17,412 nt of DNA from Bdellovibrio sp. Its GTDB lineage: Bacteria > Myxococcota > SpSt-1050. Both the position numbers and the translations under genes were made by a program. Shown one piece after another: positions 1 to 7,647 of this stretch. Numbering within the stretch: position 1 is the stretch's first letter; every line of letters begins with the position of its first letter. The DNA lies in assembly GCA_020725805.1 (NCBI GenBank), contig DYEF01000068.1:1-17412 (forward strand). Direction: 5' to 3'. The notes beneath the pieces were generated by a model. That model saw only the letters and a program-made list of their open reading frames with translations. It ran no database searches and was not told the origin of the DNA.

Positions 1-60
1 AGAAAAAAGTGAATAAAAACCAGCTAAGATTTAGTTTTGCTTAAGGATATATGAAAAATT

Positions 61-84
61 TTGGATTATTTCCAGAAAATCCAA
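61..84. repeat. 7-bp inverted repeat upstream of the first promoter
   Basis: TTGGATT at 61-67 and AATCCAA at 78-84 form a perfect inverted repeat with a 10-nt AT-rich loop, about 10 nt upstream of a possible -35 box. It could be an operator for the gene at 167 or a weak hairpin at the end of an upstream gene. No T-run follows, so a strong intrinsic terminator is unlikely. The rest of 1-166 is AT-rich with no gene seen. Confidence 0.25.
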
Positions 85-93
85 TAATATTTC

Positions 94-121
94 TTGAACA
101 TATTTCCATTTTTGATACACT
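94..121 (+). promoter_or_regulatory. putative sigma70-type promoter for the gene at 167
   Basis: TTGAAC at 94-99 and TACACT at 116-121 are separated by 16 nt. The -10 box matches the consensus at only four of six positions, so this is plausible rather than strong. It would give a leader of about 40 nt before the start codon at 167. Confidence 0.4.
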
Positions 122-166
122 GTTGAACTAACAAATTTTCACAGCCTTATAAGGAGGGCAGATAGT

Positions 167-829
167 ATGAAGATTATTAAAGTTTTCTTTATCGCGGTTC
201 TGGTACTTATTCCTCTCTCCTCATTTGCACAGATCAAGGTTGAAGACAGCGGAGGAATTACAGTAAAAAAGGAACTCGGCACACCTACTACGCTCTATCT
301 TGTAGGTGATTCTGCCTCAGAGAAGATCCCGATCTTTTCGGTTCTTTCGGAGAGTCAGTCTGTCGGAACAACGATAGGTACAGTCTCCTCCGCCGGCGGC
401 GGGGTCGGGACATATTCGGGGACATCCACATCATACGGACAACAGGTCCAGAGACTCTGTGACACACCCTGCAAGCTCAAACTTGACCCCGGAGTATACA
501 GTATAAGAATCGGTGACAATGTTACACTCGGGAAGAAACTCGACCTTACGGTTTCGGGAGGGGAACTTGCATATAAGGTATATCCCGGAAGTTTCGGTGC
601 ATTCTTTGTGGGAACGCTCAGTATCGTTTTCGGCACCTGTATAGGTCTTACTATGGGCGGTGTGGATCTGGCTCTTGGCTCAACAATGTTCGGAACGACG
701 GGAGACCTGATATTTCTCGGAAGCGGGGCAATTCTCACGGTAATAGGTATAGTACTCTGGTCAGGACCCGCATTCGGGAGTGCAACTCCTATCTCCCCGG
801 AAAGCGCAAAGACACAGTTTGCCAGATAG
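167..829 (+). CDS. exported protein with two C-terminal membrane helices, PEGA-like middle
   Basis: A 220-residue protein of unknown function. Residues 1-21 are a clear signal peptide (Lys at 2 and 5, hydrophobic core, SSFA before Q22). Residues 23-140 are beta-rich and polar, with a Gly/Ser-rich stretch at 65-90 and a short segment at 98-115 (LCDTPCKLKLDPGVYSIRIG). That segment resembles the PEGA-type motif seen in many deltaproteobacterial surface proteins; its two Cys may form a disulfide. Two hydrophobic segments (about 143-163 and 180-200) suggest a C-terminal membrane anchor. AAGGAGGG at 151-158 supports the ATG at 167. The layout (beta domain, then paired helices) recalls the product of 9155-10075. 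The exported location is fairly sure; the role is unknown. Confidence 0.75.
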   Translation: MKIIKVFFIAVLVLIPLSSFAQIKVEDSGGITVKKELGTPTTLYLVGDSASEKIPIFSVLSESQSVGTTIGTVSSAGGGVGTYSGTSTSYGQQVQRLCDTPCKLKLDPGVYSIRIGDNVTLGKKLDLTVSGGELAYKVYPGSFGAFFVGTLSIVFGTCIGLTMGGVDLALGSTMFGTTGDLIFLGSGAILTVIGIVLWSGPAFGSATPISPESAKTQFAR

Positions 830-913
830 AATATAAGTTCGCTCCTTTCGGCATAAATCAGACACAGAGCCGGATACAATATTTCTCAAAATAAAACTAT
901 CTTGCTCTTATCC
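830..913. other. short intergenic region, no gene seen
   Basis: Between the stop at 829 and the next promoter there is no credible ORF with a ribosome-binding site and no clear intrinsic terminator. Only a weak CGGC/GCCG pairing is visible around 858-878. Confidence 0.5.
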
Positions 914-941
914 TTTACAAAACCACCAATTTATATATAAT
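914..941 (+). promoter_or_regulatory. strong sigma70-type promoter for the GH3 operon
   Basis: TTTACA at 914-919 and a perfect TATAAT at 936-941 are spaced by 16 nt. Transcription would start near 948, leaving a leader of about 20 nt that contains the AGAGGAG ribosome-binding site at 957-963 just before the ATG at 969. Confidence 0.7.
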
Positions 942-968
942 CGGTCTACCTCTTTTAGAGGAGTCTTT

Positions 969-2681
969 ATGAAGGATTTGCTTATCAACAATTTTCTCAG
1001 ATACGGGGCGAGGGCTCTATTTACAAGAACCATTAAAAAATTCGAAAACGATACGACCAATTTAAGAGAGGCACAGGAGAACGCCCTTAAAAAGATAATA
1101 GAAAAGAACAGAGACACTCTCTACGGAAGAGAGTTTGGTTTTCAGAACATCAGGTCGGTTGAGGATTTTCAAAAGGCCGTTCCTCTAAATGACTATTCTA
1201 CGCTGGAGCCCTACATCGAAAAAATGGTAATGGGAGAGACGAATATTCTTACTCCCGATGAGATAATCTTCTTCGGCACAACCAGCGGGACGACAGCCAA
1301 GCCCAAGTTTATACCGATTACAGACGAACACTTCAGATATGTGGGCAGGTCGGTTCTGCCATATTTCAGATTCATTACAGAGGAGGCGCCGGCCGCTATC
1401 AGAGGCGGGACTATCAAGATGACCTCACCCAAACTCGAGGGATTTACAGAGAAGGGTGTCCCCTACGGCTCTCCGTGGTACATAACCGAAGTGGCAAAAA
1501 ACAGAAGAAATCCGCTCATAAGGGATATCTTTATCTCTCTCAACAGAAACTACTGGGAAGACGAGATATTCAATATTACTGACTTCAACACAAAATATTA
1601 CATAATTATGAGACTCGCCGTCGAGAGGAATATCACACACTTTTCGATGGCCAATCCGTCTACCGTCCTGCTCTTTGCAAAAAAGCTCAACGAGTTTGCC
1701 GAAGACATAATCAGAGACCTCTATGACGGACAGATCAAGAAAGGCATCTTTCTCGACCCCGCCTTAAGAATAAAACTGATGAGAAAGATAAAGAGAAACA
1801 CGAAAAGGGCAAAGGAACTCGAGAAGCTCCTTGCATCTGACGGAATGCTCAAACCCTCAAAGGTATTCAAAAATCTTGCCCTTATCTCCTGCTGGAAGGG
1901 TGGTTCGGCCGGATTCTACATAAAGCAGTTCCCCAGATACTTCGACAACACCCCTACAATGGAATACGGAATCGGTGCAACCGAAGGCATATTTGCAATC
2001 CCGTATAAACTGGAGGAGCGCGGCTGTATACTCCAGCCCGGATATATATTCTTCGAATTCATCCCCGAGGAGGAATACTTTTCCGACAGAAAGACTATTC
2101 TTACCGCAGACCAGATAAAGGAAGGGGGACGTTATTCTATAGTTATTACGGGATACAACGGTCTCTACCGGTATGATATGAGGGACATCGTGGAAGTCGT
2201 CGGATTCTACAACCGCGCACCCGTAATTGCATTTCTGCACAAGGCAGGGAATGCCGTCTCATATACAGGAGAGAAAATCTTCGAAACACACATAACAGAC
2301 GCGGTGAACCTCACAATCTCCGATACCGGCATTCAGCTCAACGGGTTTACATTCCTTCCCGACGAAAGCGGCGAACTCCCGAGATACATCCTGATGATAG
2401 AGCCCCAGAAGGAACTAAAGGAGGAAACCGCCTCCGATTTTCTGAAAGCTTTCGAAAAGAATCTCAAGAAAGTCAATATGGAATATGAGACCAAGAGAGA
2501 TTCGATGAGGCTCGGCGCCCCTGCCCTTGCGATACTCAAAGGCGGCGAATATGAGAGATTCAGGGCATCCCTCATTGCAAAAGGCGCATCGGATGCCACA
2601 ACAAAACCGCCGGTTCTCAAAAAAGAGCCATCCTTTATAAACAATTTCAATGTTATCAGAAGAACCGAATTAAAGGAGTAA
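969..2681 (+). CDS. GH3-family acyl-adenylating protein (acyl-amide synthetase-like)
   Basis: A 570-residue cytosolic protein of the GH3 branch of the ANL adenylating superfamily, close to the usual family length. The ATP-binding motif TTSGTTAKPKFIP is at residues 104-116, the second motif YGIGATEG at 333-340, and the third, YRYDMRDIVEVVGF, at 400-413, with SYTGEKIFE at 431-439. Plant GH3 enzymes adenylate a carboxylic acid and conjugate it to an amino acid. Bacterial homologues are mostly uncharacterised, so the substrate cannot be named. AGAGGAG lies 5 nt before the ATG. It leads a tight operon with a DUF2505-like protein and two acyltransferase domains, which suggests the acyl-adenylate or amide feeds an acyl-transfer pathway, perhaps lipid-related (inference). 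Family call is confident. Confidence 0.88.
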   Translation: MKDLLINNFLRYGARALFTRTIKKFENDTTNLREAQENALKKIIEKNRDTLYGREFGFQNIRSVEDFQKAVPLNDYSTLEPYIEKMVMGETNILTPDEIIFFGTTSGTTAKPKFIPITDEHFRYVGRSVLPYFRFITEEAPAAIRGGTIKMTSPKLEGFTEKGVPYGSPWYITEVAKNRRNPLIRDIFISLNRNYWEDEIFNITDFNTKYYIIMRLAVERNITHFSMANPSTVLLFAKKLNEFAEDIIRDLYDGQIKKGIFLDPALRIKLMRKIKRNTKRAKELEKLLASDGMLKPSKVFKNLALISCWKGGSAGFYIKQFPRYFDNTPTMEYGIGATEGIFAIPYKLEERGCILQPGYIFFEFIPEEEYFSDRKTILTADQIKEGGRYSIVITGYNGLYRYDMRDIVEVVGFYNRAPVIAFLHKAGNAVSYTGEKIFETHITDAVNLTISDTGIQLNGFTFLPDESGELPRYILMIEPQKELKEETASDFLKAFEKNLKKVNMEYETKRDSMRLGAPALAILKGGEYERFRASLIAKGASDATTKPPVLKKEPSFINNFNVIRRTELKE

Positions 2682-2684
2682 TAT

Positions 2685-3194
2685 ATGATATACCGTGCAA
2701 CCCACACCCTTAAGATAAAGGAAGAGGATTATTTCAGGGCTATGTTCAGCGACGAATTTGACAACTATCTTTCGGAAAAGCTCAATCTCGCAAGCCGTAA
2801 AACTCTCTACAACAATGAGACAGACGAGAGAATCGAGAGAAAGGTAAGGTCGACATCGAAGGAGTTGTCAGAGAGGGCGCAGAGCATTCTGAGACAGAAA
2901 ACCCTTACCGTCGACGAAGAGATTACTGTCAACAAGACTACGAAGGAGTTCAGCTGGCAGTTTGTCCCCGACGTCTTTACAAAGATGGTCACAATAAAGG
3001 GGAAGGGGAGGATATACAAAAAGGATGAGGAGAGCATCAACCGGGAGATGGAGCTGGATATCAAAGTTCACGTCCCGCTTTTCGGGAAGAAGATTGAGGA
3101 GTTTATCATAAGCAGACTCGATGCCTGGTACGAAAAGGTAAATCTGTCGCTCGAGGAATTTTATCAGAAAGTATATCTTAAAAAGGTCAACTGA
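2685..3194 (+). CDS. DUF2505-like protein (SRPBCC/START-type fold suspected)
   Basis: A 169-residue cytosolic protein without signal peptide or membrane helix. It begins with the pattern of DUF2505 and other SRPBCC-fold proteins: an initial strand with 'ATHTLKIKEEDYFRAMFSDEF', alternating strands through the middle, and a C-terminal amphipathic helix preceded by KVHVPLFGKKIEEFIISRL (about 124-142). SRPBCC proteins usually hold a hydrophobic ligand in a deep cavity, so a lipid or acyl carrier role would fit its place between an acyl-adenylating enzyme and two acyltransferases; that is inference. The ATG lies 3 nt after the GH3 stop, and AAAGGAG at 2672-2678 overlaps the end of that gene, so translation is probably coupled. 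The family assignment is by eye and moderate. Confidence 0.62.
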   Translation: MIYRATHTLKIKEEDYFRAMFSDEFDNYLSEKLNLASRKTLYNNETDERIERKVRSTSKELSERAQSILRQKTLTVDEEITVNKTTKEFSWQFVPDVFTKMVTIKGKGRIYKKDEESINREMELDIKVHVPLFGKKIEEFIISRLDAWYEKVNLSLEEFYQKVYLKKVN

Positions 3195-3205
3195 AGAGGT
3201 GAGAT

Positions 3206-4021
3206 ATGAACAGGACACCTGAAGAGATTATTGCAATGAGAAGGCTGGTGATCGACAGGTTTCACCGCCTGAACTGTGCACCTACCGTAACGATCAATAT
3301 GGATGCATTTATCGAGCCCGCCCTGGCCTTCAAGGACAGACTTAATCAGGACGAGCGGGCAAAGAAATACAAGATTACCTTAAATCACATTATTCTTAAA
3401 GCCACTGCAATGGCACTAAGGGAGCATATCTTTTTCAACTATGATTACGACGGGAAATACAGGATATATCCGAACGACAAAATTGACATACGAACACCTG
3501 TTGACCTCGGAGAATTCCCGATGCACATAGTGATACCCGATACAGACAAGAAGAATGTCTTCGAGATAGCCCAGACATTCAACGAACGTCTCGAGGAAGT
3601 CAGAAAGAATGTGGATACACAGATGCAGAAATACGTAAACTTCCAGATGAAAAACAAGGGTCTTTCGGCACTTATGAACGTATGGACAGAGATAGCCAGA
3701 AGGGCCAGACCGTATTTTCCGAGATGGGAGAAGAGGTGGTTTGAAATTCAGCACAGGTTTATAGGGACATTTATGGTAACAAATATGGGTACCCTCGGTG
3801 TAATCGATTGCCACGGCCAGCTCGTAAAACCGTCTATTGCAGCACTTCTCGTCCTCTCGTCAAAGGACGTGGCCGAGATAGTCGACGGTAAGCCCGTAAA
3901 CAGAAAATATCTCGGACTGGCACTCGAATTCGACCACAGGGTAACGGATGCCGGTGAACCGGGACGTTTTCTGGCGACAATCAAGCGAAACCTTGAAGAA
4001 CCGGAGAAATACTGCATATGA
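3206..4021 (+). CDS. stand-alone E2/CAT-type acyltransferase, first copy
   Basis: A 271-residue protein matching only the catalytic domain of 2-oxoacid dehydrogenase E2 components, which share the chloramphenicol acetyltransferase fold. There is no lipoyl domain or peripheral-subunit-binding domain, so it probably does not serve a classical dehydrogenase complex; no E1 or E3 gene is nearby. The active-site motif is DHRVTDAG at 243-250, keeping the catalytic His244 and Asp248. The GTFMVTNMGTLGV motif is at 187-199. A stretch rich in aromatic and basic residues (about 150-185) precedes it and is longer than in classical E2 proteins. GAGGTGAG at 3196-3203 precedes the ATG. It overlaps the next gene by 4 nt (ATGA) and is its paralogue. 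It likely transfers an acyl group from CoA to an unknown acceptor. Confidence 0.82.
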   Translation: MNRTPEEIIAMRRLVIDRFHRLNCAPTVTINMDAFIEPALAFKDRLNQDERAKKYKITLNHIILKATAMALREHIFFNYDYDGKYRIYPNDKIDIRTPVDLGEFPMHIVIPDTDKKNVFEIAQTFNERLEEVRKNVDTQMQKYVNFQMKNKGLSALMNVWTEIARRARPYFPRWEKRWFEIQHRFIGTFMVTNMGTLGVIDCHGQLVKPSIAALLVLSSKDVAEIVDGKPVNRKYLGLALEFDHRVTDAGEPGRFLATIKRNLEEPEKYCI

Positions 4022-4836
4022 ATATCTTTGACCCGGAAGATTACATTGCCCGACGGCTGCATATGATAAGGACCTTTTCCGAAAAGAGGGTTGGTCCGAC
4101 AGTGCTTGCCACAATAGAAGTAAATATGGACAACGCCCTCAGATACAGAGAAGAATTCAATAATAAATCCGATACGAAGGTCTCCCTGAACGATATGATA
4201 ATCAAGGCTACCGGAAATGCGCTTACAAAACACCGCCTCTACACATGGGCATACAACGGCAGATACAGGCTCTTTCCGACCGATAAAATTGACATCCGAG
4301 CACCTGTGGATGTCGGAGATGACCTCGGTATGCTCATAGTAAGGGATGTTGACAAGAAGAGCCTTAAAGAGGTAGCGGAGGAATCAAAGAGGATTCTTAA
4401 GCAGATAAAGGATTCGACTCAGGCAAGACTCGACAGGATTGCCAGTATCAATAAAAAATTCTGGTTTTTAAGGCCTGTTGTCGGCGCAGGACGAAAGATT
4501 TTTGAACTGGCAACCCTCCTCTCGCCCGATCTGGAGGAGTGGCTCTATCAAAAGCATAGAGAGACTCTCGGGACATTTCTGATTTCGAATCTCGGCAAAC
4601 TCGGTGTAAACGATGTAGCATCACCGATTGTGACTCCCTCAATCGTCCAGATGAATGTCAGCACACTGGAGAAAAAGAAGATAGCGGATAACGGGACTCT
4701 GAAGGAGATCAGCATTATCAAACTCATCGGGAAACTCGACCACAGAATAACCGATGTGGCACAGACGGTCAGATTTCTCAAAGACATAAAGAAGAATCTG
4801 GAAGAACCGGAAGAAGGACTGAAAAGGATTGAATAA
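4018..4836 (+). CDS. stand-alone E2/CAT-type acyltransferase, second copy
   Basis: A 272-residue paralogue of the preceding gene, alignable end to end: the DKIDIRAPVDVG block at 89-100, GTFLISNLGKLGV at 185-197 and the active-site DHRITDVA at 241-248. The His242 and Asp246 pair is kept, but the Gly that normally follows is Val. The same long insert with hydrophobic and aromatic residues (about 147-182) sits before the GTF motif. No lipoyl domain is present. The start codon overlaps the stop of the first copy (ATGA), the usual sign of translational coupling. CAT-fold enzymes work as trimers with the active site at subunit interfaces, so the pair may form a mixed oligomer (inference). The operon ends here, 13 nt from the convergent pgsA. 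Confidence 0.82.
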   Translation: MNIFDPEDYIARRLHMIRTFSEKRVGPTVLATIEVNMDNALRYREEFNNKSDTKVSLNDMIIKATGNALTKHRLYTWAYNGRYRLFPTDKIDIRAPVDVGDDLGMLIVRDVDKKSLKEVAEESKRILKQIKDSTQARLDRIASINKKFWFLRPVVGAGRKIFELATLLSPDLEEWLYQKHRETLGTFLISNLGKLGVNDVASPIVTPSIVQMNVSTLEKKKIADNGTLKEISIIKLIGKLDHRITDVAQTVRFLKDIKKNLEEPEEGLKRIE

Positions 4837-4864
4837 AAGCCAGATACCTTCAGTGCGCCTTCTT
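4811..4864. terminator. possible weak bidirectional hairpin between convergent genes
   Basis: AAGAAGG plus ACTGAA at 4811-4823 can pair with TTCAGT at 4849-4854 and CCTTCTT at 4858-4864. The stem has a 3-nt bulge (GCG) and a loop of about 25 nt. It spans the 13-nt gap between the acyltransferase operon and pgsA. The large loop and lack of a T-run make a Rho-independent terminator uncertain; no better candidate is visible. Confidence 0.2.
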
Positions 4865-5446
4865 GTCTATCTCGGTTGCAAACCACTTGAAATATGAAGC
4901 TGCCGAGAGAAGAGAGAAGACCATCGAAAGGATTACGAGAATAATTCCGACCCTGTGAAAATCTATCATACCCCTGAAAAGGATAAAATTGATTTCGTAC
5001 GGATAATGAACGAGCAGCCCTACAATTCCGACCATCTGAAGAGCCGCCTTTGCCTTACCCTCCTGTCCTGCCGCAAGGACGAGCCCCTCCTGAGCGGCAA
5101 GCGCTCTAAGTACAGTGATTGAAAACTCCCTTGCCAGAAGGATAACGACAAGCCACGCAGGGACGCGATTGAGCGGTATGAGCATAACGAGACTTGTTAC
5201 TACCATCAGTTTGTCTGCAAGCGGGTCGAGGAATTTTCCGGTTACTGTAATAAGATTCAGTCTGCGCGCAAGATAGCCATCGATAAAATCCGTACCGGAG
5301 GCCAGAGAGAAGAAGAGTGCGGCGAGAAAACAGTTACGGGGGGATTCGTAGGTAATGAGCACGGCAACGACAGGAATCAGAATAATCCGGAAAAGAGTAA
5401 AGAGATTCGGAATGTTAAAGATGTCTTTTCTTATACTGCTCTTCAA
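4850..5446 (-). CDS. pgsA: CDP-diacylglycerol-glycerol-3-phosphate 3-phosphatidyltransferase
   Basis: A 198-residue integral membrane enzyme that makes phosphatidylglycerophosphate from CDP-diacylglycerol and glycerol 3-phosphate, the committed step to phosphatidylglycerol. The CDP-alcohol phosphatidyltransferase signature is complete: D56 G57 .. A60 R61 (8 residues) G70 (3) D74 (3) D78. The N-terminal NIPNLFTLFRIILIP is typical of PgsA rather than of cardiolipin or phosphatidylserine synthases. Several hydrophobic helices follow. The start is TTG at 5446-5444, overlapping the upstream transglycosylase stop as TTGA, with GAGGCGAG at 5453-5460 as the ribosome-binding site. An ATG start near the conserved NIPNLFT block is not available. 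Length is normal for the family. Confidence 0.9.
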   Translation of the reverse strand: MKSSIRKDIFNIPNLFTLFRIILIPVVAVLITYESPRNCFLAALFFSLASGTDFIDGYLARRLNLITVTGKFLDPLADKLMVVTSLVMLIPLNRVPAWLVVILLAREFSITVLRALAAQEGLVLAAGQEGKAKAALQMVGIVGLLVHYPYEINFILFRGMIDFHRVGIILVILSMVFSLLSAASYFKWFATEIDKKAH

Positions 5447-6075
5447 TTTGCACTCGCCTCAAGATTCTGTTGCTTCTTTTTATACTCCTCCTTGTACTGG
5501 AGATAGAGCCTCGAGACCTTCTTTACGTAATCTATTGTCTCCTGAAACGGAGGAATCTTATTGCCGTATTTCTTTACGGCGGCGTGTCCCGCATTATAGG
5601 CTGCAAGTATCAGCACAAGGTCGCCGTTGAACATATTTGCCAGAAATCTCAGATATCTTGCACCTCCCATTATATTGGCCTTAGGGTCAAAGCTGTCCTT
5701 GACCTCCATATCCTTCGCAGTAGACGGCATAAGCTGCATAAGTCCTTCCGCTCCCTTCGGGGAAACGGCATAGGGATTATAACTCGATTCAACGGCCATT
5801 ACCGCCCTTATCAGATACTCAGGCAGGTTGAATACAGAGGCCGCCTCTTTTATATATTCATCGTAGGCCTTCGGGTCAATCTTTGCAGGTTTGATAAATT
5901 TTATCTGCCTGTCCACGACCTTGTTCTTGGAGACCTTTATGAAAACAGTGCAGCTCTTCCCCCTCCTGTCTGTAAAGATTACCGAACCGTCGGGCTCTGT
6001 ACACTGATATATACTCTGTGCAAAACCAGTAAGAGCAAAAGACAGGAAAAAAATAACTGTAAAAACAGACCTCAT
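5443..6075 (-). CDS. DUF4124 + SLT-domain lytic transglycosylase
   Basis: A 210-residue exported murein-cleaving enzyme. Residues 1-19 (from the ATG at 6075) are a signal peptide ending in TGFA. A short DUF4124-type domain follows (IYQCTEPDGSVIFTDRRGKSC, roughly 22-45), with two Cys likely paired. The SLT domain covers about 75-200: the catalytic Glu lies in AVESSYNPYA, then GLMQLMPSTA, and AAYNAG near 158-163. It would cleave the beta-1,4 bond of peptidoglycan to form 1,6-anhydro-muramyl ends. The ATG at 6075 is preferred over the TTG at 6084 because the latter falls inside a perfect -10 box and the signal peptide starts properly at MRSVF. No Shine-Dalgarno is visible; the transcript may be nearly leaderless. 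It overlaps pgsA by 4 nt. Confidence 0.88.
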   Translation of the reverse strand: MRSVFTVIFFLSFALTGFAQSIYQCTEPDGSVIFTDRRGKSCTVFIKVSKNKVVDRQIKFIKPAKIDPKAYDEYIKEAASVFNLPEYLIRAVMAVESSYNPYAVSPKGAEGLMQLMPSTAKDMEVKDSFDPKANIMGGARYLRFLANMFNGDLVLILAAYNAGHAAVKKYGNKIPPFQETIDYVKKVSRLYLQYKEEYKKKQQNLEASAN

Positions 6076-6083
6076 ATAAAACA

Positions 6084-6111
6084 ATTATATAGAGAATTGT
6101 CAGATTGGCAA
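6084..6111 (-). promoter_or_regulatory. sigma70-type promoter for transglycosylase-pgsA, almost no leader
   Basis: On the minus strand TTGCCA (6111-6106), a 16-nt spacer and TATAAT (6089-6084) form a near-consensus promoter. The ATG at 6075 lies 8 nt beyond the -10 box, about where transcription should start. A 6-bp dyad (ACAATT 6081-6086, AATTGT 6095-6100) overlaps the -10 box and may be an operator. The -35 box falls in the 3' end of the oxidoreductase gene. Confidence 0.6.
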
Positions 6112-7620
6112 CTTTTTACCGCGCTCCCGGATAATCAGTTCGGCACAGAGCTTTCCCGAATATGCCGCCATCGCAATCCCCTGACCCGGAAATGTACTAT
6201 CGCCGGCGAGATAGAGATTTTCCAGTGCCGTCTTGTTACCTCCCCTGTTGTACAACCCCTGTCTGAAATCCATTTTTCTCCCGAATGTCCCGTCTTCGCG
6301 ACCGGTTATCTCTTCGATCTCCAGCGGAGAGTTGCATTTAATAACAGATGAGGCCTCTCTTATTCCGGGGATGATATTGTTCAGGCCGTTGAGTATCTTT
6401 TCGGTCATTGCCTCTTTCTTCTTCTCTGTATGTGTTCTGTCTTTCCATCCCAACACGTCCTGCGGGGTGCTTATTATAAGGCAGTGATGACTCTTACCTC
6501 TGACAAGTGAGTTATCAATCATAGAGGGAATAAATATCCTGACAATATCCGATTTGTCATACGTTTCGGAGAGTCGGGGGATATAGAGTATATTGGGTGA
6601 TTTAATGTGCCTTAAAGCCTTTTTGTCGGTCTTCAGATACAGATAGAAGAATGAATCCGCATTTTCTATGACATCATAGCTGTGTCTGACATTATCGCTC
6701 AGATATTTTCTGTCTATCAGTTTCGTAAAAGTCCTGTATGATGTTGTGTTGGAGATGACCCTGTCTGCATGGATGACCCTGTCATTTGACAGTATAACTC
6801 CGCGTGCGTAATTATTGCTTACGAAAATTTCCCTGACATTTGAATCCGTAAATATACTGACACCGGCAGCCTGAGCCGCCTTGACAATCTCCTTTACAAG
6901 ATATGCATTCGTCCCTCTTGTGTAATATAGTCCTTCCCTGTGAAGGCCTATAAGAAGATATGCCGATATAAATGCAGGCACCTCATATGACCTGAGAAGT
7001 GTAAAATGGGCAACAATGTTGTTGAAGATACTCTTCAGCTCCTCCGAGAAGCCGTATCTTTTATAAAGACTGTTGAGTGTATTAAACGAGTTGAGTATCA
7101 GTTTTTCGGAAAGGTGCGGGTGGAATATCGCTGTCTTCAGGACAGAGAATCTGCCCATAGGTTTGTAGTATGGAATCTCCAGCAGTATCTCGTAGAGCTC
7201 CTCGAGTTCGGAATAAAACTCACTGAGCTCTCTCCTGAAGGACGGGAAATATTCGTTCAGCTCTCTCAAAAATTCCTTTCTGTCCCTGAGAAGAGTAAAT
7301 GACTTGTCAGGGGTAAAGACCTCCATCGGAGGCTCGACCGGAAGCAGTTCGGGATTTACATCTATCACGGAGAGTGCCTGCCTCAGAAAATTTACCGGTT
7401 CGGCAAAACCCGCCCCATAGATATATGTCCCGAAGTTGTCAAATATACATCCGTCCTTTTCAAAGGAAGAGAGCACACCGCCCGGATAACTGTTTTTTTC
7501 GAGGACAGCGACCGAAAGGCCGTTTCTGGCAAGAATAGTAGCGGCTATCAGTCCACCGATACCACCGCCTATAACCACTACCTCATACTTATTTTTTATT
7601 TCCTTACCATTTCCTGTCAT
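6100..7620 (-). CDS. CrtI/COG1233-type FAD-dependent oxidoreductase (phytoene desaturase/isomerase-like)
   Basis: A 506-residue flavoprotein. The dinucleotide-binding fold is at the N-terminus: VVVIGGGIGG with G18, G20 and G23, then E41 at the end of the second strand and NSYPGGVLSSF. The C-terminal FAD-contact motif is LYLAGDSTFPGQGIAMAAYSG near 470-490. This is the signature of phytoene desaturases, carotenoid isomerases and retinol saturases; the exact reaction cannot be read, and no crtB or other carotenoid gene is in the window. ATG 7620 is chosen over TTG 7638 because CGGAG at about 7631-7635 lies 10-11 nt upstream and the fold starts soon after. It begins 27 nt after the ASH-lipoprotein stop, so it may be co-transcribed with it. 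Class is sure, substrate is not. Confidence 0.82.
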   Translation of the reverse strand: MTGNGKEIKNKYEVVVIGGGIGGLIAATILARNGLSVAVLEKNSYPGGVLSSFEKDGCIFDNFGTYIYGAGFAEPVNFLRQALSVIDVNPELLPVEPPMEVFTPDKSFTLLRDRKEFLRELNEYFPSFRRELSEFYSELEELYEILLEIPYYKPMGRFSVLKTAIFHPHLSEKLILNSFNTLNSLYKRYGFSEELKSIFNNIVAHFTLLRSYEVPAFISAYLLIGLHREGLYYTRGTNAYLVKEIVKAAQAAGVSIFTDSNVREIFVSNNYARGVILSNDRVIHADRVISNTTSYRTFTKLIDRKYLSDNVRHSYDVIENADSFFYLYLKTDKKALRHIKSPNILYIPRLSETYDKSDIVRIFIPSMIDNSLVRGKSHHCLIISTPQDVLGWKDRTHTEKKKEAMTEKILNGLNNIIPGIREASSVIKCNSPLEIEEITGREDGTFGRKMDFRQGLYNRGGNKTALENLYLAGDSTFPGQGIAMAAYSGKLCAELIIRERGKKLPI

Positions 7621-7647
7621 AAAAGATTGACTCCGCAAGCAAAACAG

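Noticed and set aside
355-879. 174-codon ORF on the minus strand over the first gene
   Set aside because: It is antisense to a gene with a signal peptide and a strong ribosome-binding site, and its translation shows no family signature.
3206-4836. Pyruvate or branched-chain dehydrogenase complex genes
   Set aside because: The proteins lack lipoyl and subunit-binding domains and there are no E1 or E3 genes nearby.
6082-6084. TTG start for the transglycosylase
   Set aside because: It falls in a perfect -10 box; ATG 6075 starts a normal signal peptide.
5470-6351. 293-codon ORF on the plus strand
   Set aside because: It is the reverse shadow of the transglycosylase and oxidoreductase genes, whose motifs are complete on the minus strand.
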